The notes beneath the pieces were generated by a model. That model had not been told where the DNA came from and did not search any database. It was given only the letters and a program-made list of their open reading frames with translations. Positions 33,654 to 42,920 of a DNA stretch of 64,000 nt are shown one piece after another. Within the stretch, counting starts at the first letter, position 1. Each line of letters starts with the position of its first letter. Origin of the DNA: Physcocola sp002396385 (GTDB lineage: Bacteria > Bacteroidota > Bacteroidia > Bacteroidales > Paludibacteraceae); contig CAMNDM010000008.1 in the NCBI GenBank assembly GCA_946535435.1, forward strand, positions 1 to 64,000. Reading direction: 5' to 3'. A program made the position numbers and the translations under genes.

Positions 33654-35036
33654 ATGGATATAATACGCAAACATATGCCATCGAAACGGTGGATGGCCGT
33701 GATTCTGATGACACTTATGGCTGGCGGTTCTGCCGTCGCCGATGTATATGAAATTGATGGAAAACCCATCTCGGCCGATGATGTGGCCGTCTCACTTGAT
33801 ACAGTATGGATGATTTTAGGAGCAATGCTGGTTTTCTTCATGCAACCTGGATTTGCTTTGGTGGAGGCTGGTTTCACTAGGACGAAGAATACGGCCAACA
33901 TTCTGATGAAGAACTTAGTCGACTTTTCGTTCGGTTCCCTCCTGTTCTGGCTGTTTGGGTTCGGCCTGATGTTCGGTTGTGGAGGCGCTGGTTTTGTGGG
34001 CACTCCCAGTTTCGGTAGTCTCGACTTCTTTACAGCACCAGGCGGACTTCCAAAAGAAGGAGTCTTGATTTTCCAGACCGTCTTCTGCGCAACCGCGGCA
34101 ACAATTGTTTCGGGTGCTATGGCAGAACGAACCAAATTCTCAATGTACCTGATTTACTCGGTCATTATCAGTTTGTTGATTTATCCGGTTTCAGGACACT
34201 GGACCTGGGGTGGCGGTTGGCTGATGAACGGGGAAGACGGTAGCTTTATGATGGACTTGTTCGGCCACACCTTCCATGACTTTGCAGGCTCTACAATAGT
34301 GCATTCTGTTGGCGGATGGATTGCCTTGGCTGGCGCCATTGTTCTTGGCCCGCGTATCGGGAAATATGGAAAGGACGGGAAAAGCCACGCTATACCTGGC
34401 CACAACCTTACATTAGGAGCGCTCGGTGTGTTCATCCTTTGGTTTGGATGGTTTGGTTTCAACCTGGGTTCTCAGCTTGCTGCTTCTGGTGAGGTGAACC
34501 GAGAGGCTATCAGCCACGTATTTATGACTACCAACTTGGCCGCGTGTGCAGGTGGTGCAGCCGCCTTGTTTGTCAGCTGGTTCCGTTATGGAAAACCTTC
34601 TCTCTCGTTGGCACTTAACGGAGTGTTGGCCGGATTGGTAGGGATTACTGACGGATGTGACTGTGTCTCTCTCGGAGGCTCTGCTATTATCGGTCTTTTG
34701 AGTGGTGTGGTACTTGTGTATGCAGTCTCTTTCATTGACGAGAAACTCCATATCGATGACCCTGTAGGTGCTACCTCAGTGCATTTGTGTTGCGGCGTCC
34801 TCGGCACACTGCTTACCGGCTTCCTTTCTACTTCTGAAGGTCTCTGCTATGGATTCGGTGCCGGGTTCCTTGGGGCTCAGATTCTTGGAATAGTTGCTAT
34901 AGGCGCATGGTCGTTCGGTACCGGATTCTTGATGTTCAAGGTCATCGACAAGGTTCACGGTCTCAGGGTTCCTTCTCGCATTGAAGAAGAAGGATTGGAT
35001 ATTTATGAACACGGAGAAACCGCCTACAACGCATAA
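33654..35036 (+). CDS. amt: Ammonium transporter
   Basis: A 460-residue Amt/MEP/Rh channel of the inner membrane. After a likely N-terminal signal sequence (WMAVILMTLMAGGSAVA) eleven membrane segments can be drawn. Family motifs include FFMQPGFALVEAGFTRTKN, the twin-His pore residues in FHDFAGSTIVHSVGG and GATSVHLCCGVLGTL, GPRIGKYGKDGK and DDPVGA. The frame opens at a GTG at 33621, but ATG at 33654 (or 33675) gives a normal signal sequence and is preferred. It follows glnK and is expected to be blocked by GlnK when nitrogen is plentiful. Confidence 0.95.
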   Translation: MDIIRKHMPSKRWMAVILMTLMAGGSAVADVYEIDGKPISADDVAVSLDTVWMILGAMLVFFMQPGFALVEAGFTRTKNTANILMKNLVDFSFGSLLFWLFGFGLMFGCGGAGFVGTPSFGSLDFFTAPGGLPKEGVLIFQTVFCATAATIVSGAMAERTKFSMYLIYSVIISLLIYPVSGHWTWGGGWLMNGEDGSFMMDLFGHTFHDFAGSTIVHSVGGWIALAGAIVLGPRIGKYGKDGKSHAIPGHNLTLGALGVFILWFGWFGFNLGSQLAASGEVNREAISHVFMTTNLAACAGGAAALFVSWFRYGKPSLSLALNGVLAGLVGITDGCDCVSLGGSAIIGLLSGVVLVYAVSFIDEKLHIDDPVGATSVHLCCGVLGTLLTGFLSTSEGLCYGFGAGFLGAQILGIVAIGAWSFGTGFLMFKVIDKVHGLRVPSRIEEEGLDIYEHGETAYNA

Positions 35037-35082
35037 ATAGATTTCTCTTCTGTAACATTTGAATTTGGAAAGCTGCCTTGCG

Positions 35083-35120
35083 CAATCTGTATAGATTGTT
35101 AGAGGTGGTTTTCTTTTTTT
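35083..35120 (+). terminator. Probable terminator after amt
   Basis: CAATCT-GTAT-AGATTG hairpin (35083-35098) followed, after 15 bases, by a T-rich stretch. The gap between stem and T run makes it weak. Confidence 0.35.
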
Positions 35121-35149
35121 GCTGTTTATACTTGTATTTAGTATTTTTG
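35118..35149 (+). promoter_or_regulatory. Promoter of the surE-lpxB-yfhO operon
   Basis: TTTG at 35118-35121, 20-base spacer, TATTTTTG at 35142-35149; ATG of surE at 35178. Confidence 0.75.
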
Positions 35150-35177
35150 TAATGTTATTTTCGAAAAATACGCACTT

Positions 35178-35957
35178 ATGGTAAAAATGCGCCCCTTAAT
35201 CTTAATCTCGAACGACGACGGTGTACATGCAGAAGGACTTGCCTGCTTGCTTAAAACGGTGAGCCCGTTGGCCGATGTGGTAGTCCTTGCTCCCGATACA
35301 CAACAGTCTGGGAAGTCGAGTGCAGTCACCAGTGGTGTGGATATTGAGTTGAGGTGCTTGCGCAAAGAAGCCGGATTGGAAGTCTATGCTTCGAACGGAA
35401 CACCGGTCGATTGTGTGAAACTGGCATTTTACACGGTTTGCCGTGACCGACGGCCCGATTTGGTGCTGGCGGGAATAAACAAGGGGACAAACAGTTCGAT
35501 AAATGTAATTTATTCGGGAACTATGGGTGCGGTTATCGAGGGCTGCATTAACGGTATTCCGTCTGTTGGCTTTTCGCTGTGTGTCAATCCGGGTGAACCT
35601 GCCGATTACAGCTATGGTTTGCCTATTGTAAGAAAATTGGTGGTAGAACTGTTAGACGGGGCTCTCAATCTGCCTACTGGTGTCTGTTTGAATGTGAACT
35701 TTCCTGTAGGTCCTATTGAAGGCGGATTACAATGGTGCACGCAGGCGGTTAGCAAGTGGACAAAGGAATTCGATTATGTCGGAGTGAACAAAACTACCGA
35801 CAATCCGTTGTATACACTGGGTGGGGAGTTTGTCTGCATGGAACCCGATAGGGAAGGCACTGACGAATATGTGCTGGCTCACCACGGCGCTTCTTGTGTC
35901 CCGTTGAAAATAGATATGACAGACATGCATTTTTTGTCTGCGATGAAACGAAAATAG
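35178..35957 (+). CDS. surE: 5'/3'-nucleotidase SurE
   Basis: SurE removes phosphate from nucleoside 5'- and 3'-monophosphates with a divalent metal. The 259-residue protein has the metal site ISNDDGVHAEGL (Asp13, Asp14), APDTQQSGKSSAVTSG, and the GTPVDCVKLA and SGINxG-like LAGINKGTNSSINVIYSGTMGAVIEG core. Length and layout are those of the family. First gene of a four-gene operon with a small membrane protein, lpxB and yfhO; the surE-lpxB linkage recurs in Bacteroidales. Cytoplasmic. ATG at 35178 or the Met at codon 4 could both serve as start. Confidence 0.96.
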   Translation: MVKMRPLILISNDDGVHAEGLACLLKTVSPLADVVVLAPDTQQSGKSSAVTSGVDIELRCLRKEAGLEVYASNGTPVDCVKLAFYTVCRDRRPDLVLAGINKGTNSSINVIYSGTMGAVIEGCINGIPSVGFSLCVNPGEPADYSYGLPIVRKLVVELLDGALNLPTGVCLNVNFPVGPIEGGLQWCTQAVSKWTKEFDYVGVNKTTDNPLYTLGGEFVCMEPDREGTDEYVLAHHGASCVPLKIDMTDMHFLSAMKRK

Positions 35958-35985
35958 ATTAAACAAAATAATAGAAACAGTAGAG

Positions 35986-36339
35986 ATGGGTTACGACGAT
36001 TTTTCTGGAAAGGTGGAAGAACACTACTACGATGGTGAACCTCACTCCTTCAACACCTTTTGGCTAGGTTTGGTGGTATCGGTAATCATGCCTGTTGTGT
36101 GCCTGTTGGCCATTGTGTATTTTACCGGGGCGGCGCAGTTCAACTCGCTTCGCCATGTTGTGCACGTCCTTATGTCGAACAATTCCGCTTACATGACCAA
36201 TATCTACATCATGGCGCTGATGCCAAGTATGTTTGGTTTCTTCTGGGCCTACAAAACCGAACGCTGGAAGTTCGGACGTGGTTATATTGTAGGCACATTG
36301 TTGTTTTTGGTCTTCTTTTTCGCACGCACCCTTCTATGA
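35986..36339 (+). CDS. Small membrane protein between surE and lpxB
   Basis: A 117-residue protein of unknown function. After an acidic, aromatic N-terminal segment (YDDFSGKVEEHYYDGEPHSF) there are three membrane helices at about 25-47, 65-85 and 95-115. No motif of a known family is recognised. Its stop overlaps the lpxB start (ATGA), implying translational coupling, and the same position between surE and lpxB is often filled by a similar small membrane protein in Bacteroidales. A role linked to lipid A synthesis at the inner membrane is a positional inference. Confidence 0.8.
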   Translation: MGYDDFSGKVEEHYYDGEPHSFNTFWLGLVVSVIMPVVCLLAIVYFTGAAQFNSLRHVVHVLMSNNSAYMTNIYIMALMPSMFGFFWAYKTERWKFGRGYIVGTLLFLVFFFARTLL

Positions 36340-37475
36340 AGTATTTTGTTATAGCTGGAGAGGCCTCTGGCGACTTGCATGCGTCAAATTTGTTGCGTGC
36401 GTTAAAGGAACAGAATCCCGAAGCTCAGTTTAAGGGCCTTGGTGGCGATTTAATGGCGGCGCAGGGTTGTAAACTCGTCCAACATTACCGCGATATGGCT
36501 TATATGGGCTTTGTGGACGTAATTATTCACCTCCGTACCATACTGGGCATTATGTCGAAAGCCAAGCAGGCTGTGCAGGACTATCGGCCGGATGTGGTTA
36601 TTTTGGTCGATTACCCCAGTTTCAACCTGCAGATGGCCAAGTATGTCAAGAAGAACCTGCCCGGAACAACCGTATTTTATTATATAGCGCCTAAAGTATG
36701 GGCGTGGAAGTCGTGGCGTGTGAAAAGCATCCGCAAGTATGTCGACCGGGTGTTCAGCATTTTGCCTTTCGAGGTGGAGTGGTTCGGCAAGCGCGGATGT
36801 GAGGTCAGCTATGTGGGCAATCCGTGTGTCGATGCCGTAGAGGCACGCGAGCACAAAGGCGAAACGGTAACCGAATTTTCCGCACGGACCGGAGTGCCGA
36901 CTGGCAAACCCCTGTTGGCCTTACTGCCTGGAAGCCGGGTCAGCGAACTGTCGGGCAATTTGCCCGATATGCTCAAAGCCGCAAGCGCTTTCCCACAATT
37001 CCACATTGTAATAGCGGGAGCTCCGGCTTTACCAAAAGATTTATATAACCAATATACCAAAGATTTCAATTGCTCGGTTGTCTACGGTGAGACTTACCAG
37101 TTGCTGCAACAGGCGGAACTCGCTGTTGTGACTTCGGGAACCGCAACGTTGGAGACCGCACTGATGCGCGTGCCCCAAGTGGTGGTCTACCAGATAGCGG
37201 GTGGAAAAATAGTGTATTGGATACTCCGCAAAATAATTCGGGTGAAAAGTGTTTCGTTAGTCAACCTGATTGCAGACCGTGAGGTCGTCACGGAACTGCT
37301 AGGTTATAATTTCAATGCCGTTTCGCTGAAAGATGAACTAGGGAAGCTTGTTGCTCCTGCCGAGAAAAGGCAACGTATGCTGGCCGAATATGGCGAATTG
37401 GCCGAACAGTTGGGCTCGGAACCCGTCAGCAAGCGCGCAGCACGTGAAATGTTAGAACGAATAACAAGCAAATAA
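36336..37475 (+). CDS. lpxB: Lipid-A-disaccharide synthase
   Basis: LpxB condenses UDP-2,3-diacylglucosamine with lipid X to form the lipid A disaccharide at the inner membrane. The 379-residue protein begins MKYFVIAGEASGDLHASNLL, with the family GEASGD motif, and continues with FKGLGGDLM, DMAYMGFVDVI, VDYPSFNLQMA, VFYYIAPKVWAWK, LPFEVEWF, YVGNPCVD, ALLPGSRVSEL and TSGTATLETAL. The reading frame stays open back to 36060, but that part overlaps the small membrane protein gene in another frame; the ATG at 36336 overlaps its stop by four bases and opens exactly with the conserved N-terminus. Confidence 0.97.
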   Translation: MKYFVIAGEASGDLHASNLLRALKEQNPEAQFKGLGGDLMAAQGCKLVQHYRDMAYMGFVDVIIHLRTILGIMSKAKQAVQDYRPDVVILVDYPSFNLQMAKYVKKNLPGTTVFYYIAPKVWAWKSWRVKSIRKYVDRVFSILPFEVEWFGKRGCEVSYVGNPCVDAVEAREHKGETVTEFSARTGVPTGKPLLALLPGSRVSELSGNLPDMLKAASAFPQFHIVIAGAPALPKDLYNQYTKDFNCSVVYGETYQLLQQAELAVVTSGTATLETALMRVPQVVVYQIAGGKIVYWILRKIIRVKSVSLVNLIADREVVTELLGYNFNAVSLKDELGKLVAPAEKRQRMLAEYGELAEQLGSEPVSKRAAREMLERITSK

Positions 37476-37497
37476 TAAAAAAACTTAATACTGAAGA

Positions 37498-40029
37498 ATG
37501 AAAAACTTAATGACGCATGTGGGGGTTGTCATCGCCTTTTTGGCATTGGCTGCCTTTTTCTTCAAGCCGGCTGTTTTTGGTGGAAAGCAGCTGATTGCCG
37601 GTGACTCGGAAAAGGTGATCGGTATGAACAAGGAGATTTCCGATTATCAAGAGAAAAGTGGAGAAGGTGTGACATGGACCGGGTCGATGTTCTCGGGTAT
37701 GCCAAGTTACACAGTTTCCACACCAAAGGGTCTTCCAAACTACTTGTTCGAAGCTGGAGCGAAAGTTTTCTGGTTTTTAGGGGCAACCGATGCCGGTATT
37801 ATTTTCTTGTCAATGTTTGGCATGTATCTGCTCATGCTCTCTATGGGGTATGGTGTTGGTATATCGGCCTTTGCGGCCATAGCCTTCGCTTTTTCGTCTT
37901 ATTTCATCATCATATTGCCAGCCGGCCATGTGACCAAGGCGTGGGCGATGTCGTATATGCCGTTAGTTCTGTTAGGAATGCTGTTGCTGATGCGGCAAAA
38001 GTGGGTATGGGGAACGCTTGTTTTCGCTGCGTCGCTTTCGGTAGAGTTGCGAAGCAACCATATACAGATAACATACTATCTGGCTATCCTGTGCTTTTTC
38101 TTGTTCGCTGTTTATTTGTACAACATGTTGAAAGAGAAAGCTTATAAAACGCTTCTTATTTCCGTCGGGTTAATGGGGGTTGGCGTTATTGCCGCTGTTG
38201 TTACAAATGCCGAGCGCCTATACAGCAACTACGAGATGGGTGAAGTGAGCACCCGCGGACCTTCCCGCCTCTCTGCCGCTGTAGATGGAAAAACAGACAA
38301 GAGCTCGGGCTTGGACCAAGATTATGCTTTCGCATGGAGCTATGGAGCTGAAGAACTGATGACGCTGATTATTCCGAATGCTTTCGGAGGTGAGAGTGGA
38401 GGAGAACTGGACGACCAATCGCATATTGCCCAAGCATTAAGGGCCCAAGGGTATAATGTACCTACACCTATGCGTATGCCCACTTATTGGGGCGACCAAC
38501 CTTTCACCTCGGGTCCGGTCTATTTTGGCGCCGTAGTCTGTTTCTTGGCTGTGGCGGCGTTCTTTATAGGCAAGAGTAAATACAAATGGGCCATAGTGGC
38601 AGCCACCGTCTTCCTTATGATTCTAAGTTTGGGAAAGAATGCGCAGTTCGTGAACGACTTCCTGTTCCACCACCTTCCAATGTACAATAAGTTCCGTACC
38701 CCGTCGATGGCGTTGGTTATACCGCAAATAACCTTCGCGGTATTGGGGTGTATGGCGCTGAAACGAATCTTAGACGGTGACCTTGAAGAAAAGGAGTTGC
38801 AAAAGGGACTTTACATTGCTTGTGGCATCACGGGCGGCTTGTGCTTGTTGGTTTGGGCTGTTCCAGACTTGTTCCTTTCCTTTACTGCTGCTTCCGATGA
38901 GGGTTACACCCAGCAGTATGGCGCTTGGTTTACCGCAGCTTTGCAGGCCGATCGAGCTGACTTGGCTTCTGCCGACGCCCGACGCTCGTTTCTCTTTATC
39001 ATAGTTGCTAGAACTATTTTGTGGGCTGTCTGTAAGAAAAAATACCACACATATGCGGGCTATGGCATTGCTGCTGTTGCTTTGCTGACACTGGTCGATT
39101 TATGGGGTGTCAGCCGCCGTTATTGCAACGACAACAATTATGTGACAAAGGTTGAATACCAGCCTTACCAGCCGACTGTTGCCGATAACGAAATATTGAA
39201 AGATAAAGATTTGTCGTATCGTGTACTGACGTTCAATAATCCGTTCAACGATACGCATATTCCTTATTTCCACAAGTCGATAGGTGGTTATAATGCAGCC
39301 AAACTTCGCGATTACCAAGACCTCATCGACCAACACATCGAACCTGAAATGAGGCTGGTGCAGCAGTCGTTAAGAGCGGTTAAGACGCAGGCTGACGTCG
39401 ACAGCCTGTTTACGCAGACTCCGGCGTTGAATATGTTGAATATGCGCTACCTGATTTTGAACGAGGGAAACGCTCCCCTTGTCAATAAAAGCGCACTCGG
39501 GAACGCATGGTTTGTGCAAAACTATAAATTGTTGTCTGATACCGCTATCTCAGGTGTGTCATACAGCGCTTCCGATTTGCAGATGCGTATGCTCTCTTCT
39601 GTCGATTTGGGTAGGACCGCCTTGGTTGAAAACCAGTTTAAAAATGAGGTGGACGGTAAAAAGATTGGCTTCGATCCGGAAGCCTCTATAGTGTTGACTT
39701 CTTATAAGCCGAACGAATTGGTTTACAAATCGAAATCGAAAGCCAATAGTTTGGCTGTGTTTAGCGAGGTTTATTATCCGAAGGCTTGGACGGCGTATAT
39801 CGACGGTCAGGAAGTCCCTCATTTCCGTTCCGACTGGTTGTTGCGCTCGTTGGTCATCCCTGCCGGAGAGCACAGTGTGGTGTTTAAGTGCGAGGCTAAA
39901 ACCTATTGGACGTTACGCACTGTCTCGTCTATGGTGTCGCTCGTGCTCCTTCTCCTCTTTATAGGAGGCATTGCCTACAAACTCTATTGTTTAAAGAAGG
40001 GAAAGGCATTGCCAAATGTGGTTAAATAA
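37498..40029 (+). CDS. YfhO family membrane protein
   Basis: An 843-residue polytopic protein with about twelve membrane segments in residues 1-540 and one near the end (SSMVSLVLLLLFIGGIAYKL), and a large extracytoplasmic C-terminal domain. The pattern, including GDSEKVIGMN near the N-terminus and YPKAWTAYIDGQEVPHFRSD in the C-terminal domain, is that of YfhO proteins, relatives of GT-C glycosyltransferases; in Gram-positive bacteria YfhO modifies lipoteichoic acid with a sugar. Here, 22 bases after lpxB, it may add sugars from a polyprenyl carrier to an envelope glycolipid; donor and acceptor are unknown. It ends the operon. Confidence 0.88.
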   Translation: MKNLMTHVGVVIAFLALAAFFFKPAVFGGKQLIAGDSEKVIGMNKEISDYQEKSGEGVTWTGSMFSGMPSYTVSTPKGLPNYLFEAGAKVFWFLGATDAGIIFLSMFGMYLLMLSMGYGVGISAFAAIAFAFSSYFIIILPAGHVTKAWAMSYMPLVLLGMLLLMRQKWVWGTLVFAASLSVELRSNHIQITYYLAILCFFLFAVYLYNMLKEKAYKTLLISVGLMGVGVIAAVVTNAERLYSNYEMGEVSTRGPSRLSAAVDGKTDKSSGLDQDYAFAWSYGAEELMTLIIPNAFGGESGGELDDQSHIAQALRAQGYNVPTPMRMPTYWGDQPFTSGPVYFGAVVCFLAVAAFFIGKSKYKWAIVAATVFLMILSLGKNAQFVNDFLFHHLPMYNKFRTPSMALVIPQITFAVLGCMALKRILDGDLEEKELQKGLYIACGITGGLCLLVWAVPDLFLSFTAASDEGYTQQYGAWFTAALQADRADLASADARRSFLFIIVARTILWAVCKKKYHTYAGYGIAAVALLTLVDLWGVSRRYCNDNNYVTKVEYQPYQPTVADNEILKDKDLSYRVLTFNNPFNDTHIPYFHKSIGGYNAAKLRDYQDLIDQHIEPEMRLVQQSLRAVKTQADVDSLFTQTPALNMLNMRYLILNEGNAPLVNKSALGNAWFVQNYKLLSDTAISGVSYSASDLQMRMLSSVDLGRTALVENQFKNEVDGKKIGFDPEASIVLTSYKPNELVYKSKSKANSLAVFSEVYYPKAWTAYIDGQEVPHFRSDWLLRSLVIPAGEHSVVFKCEAKTYWTLRTVSSMVSLVLLLLFIGGIAYKLYCLKKGKALPNVVK

Positions 40030-40052
40030 GAGAACGTTTGCATGCTAATAGG

Positions 40053-40083
40053 AAAGGGAGCTCCGTTCGGATGCTCCCTTTTT
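40053..40083 (+). terminator. Terminator between yfhO and the converging LuxR-type gene
   Basis: AAAGGGAGC (40053-40061) pairs with GCTCCCTTT (40073-40081) and an inner TCCG/CGGA stem continues it; T residues follow. The position between converging genes suggests use in both directions. Confidence 0.85.
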
Positions 40084-40107
40084 CATTCTATTGGTTGAGT
40101 ACCTGTT

Positions 40108-40593
40108 TTATACCAGTTTGTTGATCATGGCATAGGCTGTGAATCCAGACGTGGTACGAATGCCAAGCTTTTCGGATATGTGTTTGCGGTGTGTTAGAAC
40201 CGTTTGCAGACTGATGGACAGTTTGTCGGCTATCTCTTTGTTGATAAAGCCCGATGCCACAAGGCGGAGAACGTCGATTTCCCGGGCCGAGAGTTTACGG
40301 TTGCCGGATGGAATGGTTCTCTTCTCCTTCTCTTTGGATTGCAGTATTTTCTTGATGGCTGCCTTTAGCGTTTTCTTTAGTTGCGCTTCAGTCCATGAAG
40401 GGTTGATTGTTATGGCGGGTTGTTGCTCGTTGAAAGAGAAAACGACGGATTCTTCTTCCAATTGGCTGCTAATGTCGCTGCTGTCGTAAAACAGAGAGAC
40501 AGATAAAGAGGGCGCCATGTCAAGAAGCAAAGTTTTGAGGCCCAATGCAGCCAAATAGCTGTTTCCGACTATTATTGCTATATCGGTTGCCAT
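40108..40593 (-). CDS. LuxR-type transcriptional regulator with a degenerate short receiver
   Basis: A 161-residue protein. Residues about 98-155 are a clear LuxR/FixJ helix-turn-helix: KLSAREIDVLRLVASGFINK, EIADKLSISLQTVLTHRKHI. The first 85 residues begin like a response-regulator receiver (IAIIVGNSYLAALGLKTLL) but lack the acidic pair, the phospho-accepting Asp and about 35 residues of the normal domain, so phosphorylation is unlikely. It is the last gene of a minus-strand operon, 3 bases after a helical protein gene. Target genes are unknown. Confidence 0.88.
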   Translation of the reverse strand: MATDIAIIVGNSYLAALGLKTLLLDMAPSLSVSLFYDSSDISSQLEEESVVFSFNEQQPAITINPSWTEAQLKKTLKAAIKKILQSKEKEKRTIPSGNRKLSAREIDVLRLVASGFINKEIADKLSISLQTVLTHRKHISEKLGIRTTSGFTAYAMINKLV

Positions 40594-40596
40594 AGG

Positions 40597-41349
40597 CTAA
40601 GGTTCGGTTTTAGGTTTACGTTTGCGTATGTTGCGGACAATTTCGTTCACCATGGGGAAAAGCAGTTTGGCCCTAATTCCGCCCAAACTGTCAATGGTCG
40701 ACTTAATGTCGCAGAGTTGTTGTATGGCACCATAGTACATAAACGGATTGTCTGGTGCTTCCGTATGGCGTAACAGTAAGCTGAGAATGTCTTCCAATTC
40801 GTTCGACGGGATAACTCCTTTCTCTTTGTTTGTCAGTGTGATGGCACGCTCCAACAGACTCAGATCGTCGTCTGTGAGAACCGGACTGTAGAACAATTCG
40901 TATACGTGTGTAACAACTTCCATCAGTTGTTGCGATTGAGATGAAATGAACTGTTCAAGCCGCTTGGCGTAGGCCTGGTAGACGCTTAAAACAACAGTGT
41001 ATCCGTTCCCCTCTTTTTGACTTTCAGACAGCCGCTGGAAGTGCTGTCCCAATATGTGAAGCCATGGTCTGAGTCCTTCAAGCGACTTGCTGTAGTAGTC
41101 GACAAGTGGCAATAGGGCATAACGGCTGAGGCTTCGGGGCTTGTAGTTTATATCAATTGTCAGATGCAGCAGTTCGACACACAATTCCAACCCCATACTT
41201 TTGCCCTGACAGGCATCGTGTAGCGAGGTGTTGCCAAGCGCAGGACGGATGCCCATAAGTAGGAGGGGGCTCAGCAGTCGCGGATATTTAATAATGATAT
41301 CAGCAACTTGGTCCGATGCCAGAATTCGTGTTTTAGATTGGGTCGTCAT
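40597..41349 (-). CDS. Helical protein with ScdA-N-like (DUF542) start, function unknown
   Basis: A 250-residue soluble protein, mostly helical. The N-terminal pattern QVADIIIKYP...LLLMGI...GNTSLHDAC resembles the DUF542 domain of ScdA/Ric iron-sulphur-cluster repair proteins, but the metal-linked Cys-Cys pair after the GI is replaced by RPAL. The rest could be a hemerythrin-like bundle that has lost most His ligands; I cannot place the usual H...HxxxE series. It precedes the LuxR-type gene by 3 bases, so the two are probably a sensor or adaptor and regulator pair. This reading is tentative. Confidence 0.6.
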   Translation of the reverse strand: MTTQSKTRILASDQVADIIIKYPRLLSPLLLMGIRPALGNTSLHDACQGKSMGLELCVELLHLTIDINYKPRSLSRYALLPLVDYYSKSLEGLRPWLHILGQHFQRLSESQKEGNGYTVVLSVYQAYAKRLEQFISSQSQQLMEVVTHVYELFYSPVLTDDDLSLLERAITLTNKEKGVIPSNELEDILSLLLRHTEAPDNPFMYYGAIQQLCDIKSTIDSLGGIRAKLLFPMVNEIVRNIRKRKPKTEP

Positions 41350-41353
41350 TTTA

Positions 41354-41788
41354 CTATTGCTTGTTCAACCTTTTCTTTTCGCGGTGTTTGCCCCACTTGG
41401 TGTTGATGTTCAGAATGAAGATGGCAATAAAGCAAGGCCAGCTGGCAATTGGAGCCAACAAATACAGTTTTTCCAGTTCGTCAACTTTCAACCCGTATTT
41501 GAAGATGGGGTATAGAACGACGAGAATGAGGGATAAAATGCCAAACCTTTTGATGGACTTTTTGTCTATAAGGTGGTCTGCAAACAGGGCTCTGATTGCC
41601 ATATAGGCCATAACGCCTACTGCGGCAAAAAGAACGATGACTATCAGGCAGGCCAGCATGTGGATTAAAAACTGAAGGTTCTCGCTGAACAATATGCCCA
41701 AAACGAAAACAGCTGCGATAACCAGGTAGCTAACCACCAGGTAGTGCTTGATTATAAATAGTTTCAGTCTGTTTATTAACGCTTTCAT
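41354..41788 (-). CDS. Small four-helix membrane protein
   Basis: A 144-residue membrane protein of no recognised family. Hydrophobic segments lie at about 15-35, 38-65, 82-100 and 108-130, flanked by basic ends (MKALINRLKLFIIKH and KWGKHREKKRLNKQ). It begins 20 bases after the rluD stop and is followed after 4 bases by the helical protein gene, so it belongs to the PASTA-rluD operon. Nothing in the sequence points to a substrate. Confidence 0.75.
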   Translation of the reverse strand: MKALINRLKLFIIKHYLVVSYLVIAAVFVLGILFSENLQFLIHMLACLIVIVLFAAVGVMAYMAIRALFADHLIDKKSIKRFGILSLILVVLYPIFKYGLKVDELEKLYLLAPIASWPCFIAIFILNINTKWGKHREKKRLNKQ

Positions 41789-41808
41789 GTCTTTTTTCTT
41801 TTTAATAG

Positions 41809-42903
41809 TTAATCCTCTTCTTCATCTTTATAGGTGGCGTAAACGCGCCATTTGTCAATAAGAGCCGAAATGTCGGCCGGTAGTTCTGAGTTGAAGTAAA
41901 GCTCTTCTCCTGTGCGGGGGTGCACAAACCCCAGTGTTTTAGCATGAAGAGCCTGTCTTGGACAAACTTCGAAGCAATTCTTAATGAATTGTTTGTACTT
42001 GGTTGTCCTTTCGCCCCGCAGAATCTCGCTTCCTCCATAACGCTCGTCGTTGAACAGAGTGTGACCGATGTGCTTCATATGCACCCTTATTTGGTGTGTG
42101 CGTCCTGTCTCCAGTCTGCATTCTACAAGCGAAACGTGAGCAAGACGTTCAAGCACCCGGTAGTGCGTGACCGCATGTTTGGCATTCGGGTTTTCGCCAT
42201 TCGGAAAAACCGTAAAGAGCATTCTGTCGCGCGGATCCCGTCCGAGGTCGCCGTCAATAGTGCCTTCGTCTTCTTTTATGACGCCCCACACAACGGCATT
42301 GTAAAGCCGTTTGGTCGTCTTGTTGAAGAACTGTTTCCCCAAATTGGTTTTCGCATTTTCGTTTTTTGCGACCACTAAAAGCCCCGACGTGTCTTTGTCG
42401 ATGCGGTGAACCAATCCCAAGCGGGGGTCGTCGACCTTGAAATTGGGGTCGTCTTTCAGGTGCCATGCAATGGCGTTCAACAGGGTTCCCTGCCAGTTTC
42501 CGAAGCCAGGGTGAACCACCATTCCCGGACCTTTGTCTACAACAATCAGGTCCTCGTCTTCGTAAACGATATTGAGGGGAATGTCTTGTGGCTCAATGGT
42601 GAACTCGGTAGGCGGATACGACAGAACGATGGAAATCTCGTCAAGAGGTTTCACTTTGTAGTTCGACTTTACTGCCTTCCCGTTTACCAAGATGCTGCCG
42701 GCGTCTGCCGCCAATTGTATGCGGTTCCTCGATATCTGGTGCATGCAGTTAACCAGGTATTTGTCGATGCGGACCATACTGTGCCCTTTCTCCACGGTGA
42801 TGTGGAAATGCTCGTGCATCTGTCCGTCGCTGCCGAGCTCGGCCTCTTGTCCGTCCGTCCCTTCTTGGAGTAAATCTTCGTCGTTAGTGTAATCGTTTGG
42901 CAT
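41809..42903 (-). CDS. rluD: 23S rRNA pseudouridine synthase, RluD type
   Basis: RluA-family enzyme that converts specific uridines of 23S rRNA helix 69 to pseudouridine. The 364-residue protein has an acidic N-terminal tail, an S4 RNA-binding domain at about 42-95 (HSMVRIDKYLVNCMHQISRN), the PPTEFTIEPQDIPLNIVYED linker and the catalytic LVHRIDKDTSGLL with Asp169. QFFNKTTKRLYNAVVWG, TGRTHQIRVHMKHIGH and FNDERYGG are further family marks. It lies between a PASTA protein gene (17 bases upstream) and a small membrane protein, the former a common pairing in Bacteroidales. Confidence 0.95.
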   Translation of the reverse strand: MPNDYTNDEDLLQEGTDGQEAELGSDGQMHEHFHITVEKGHSMVRIDKYLVNCMHQISRNRIQLAADAGSILVNGKAVKSNYKVKPLDEISIVLSYPPTEFTIEPQDIPLNIVYEDEDLIVVDKGPGMVVHPGFGNWQGTLLNAIAWHLKDDPNFKVDDPRLGLVHRIDKDTSGLLVVAKNENAKTNLGKQFFNKTTKRLYNAVVWGVIKEDEGTIDGDLGRDPRDRMLFTVFPNGENPNAKHAVTHYRVLERLAHVSLVECRLETGRTHQIRVHMKHIGHTLFNDERYGGSEILRGERTTKYKQFIKNCFEVCPRQALHAKTLGFVHPRTGEELYFNSELPADISALIDKWRVYATYKDEEED

Positions 42904-42920
42904 TTCTTGGTGTTTTATTA

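Noticed and set aside
36060..36335. Open frame extending lpxB upstream by 92 codons
   Set aside because: It overlaps the small membrane protein gene in another frame, and the conserved LpxB N-terminus starts exactly at the ATG at 36336.
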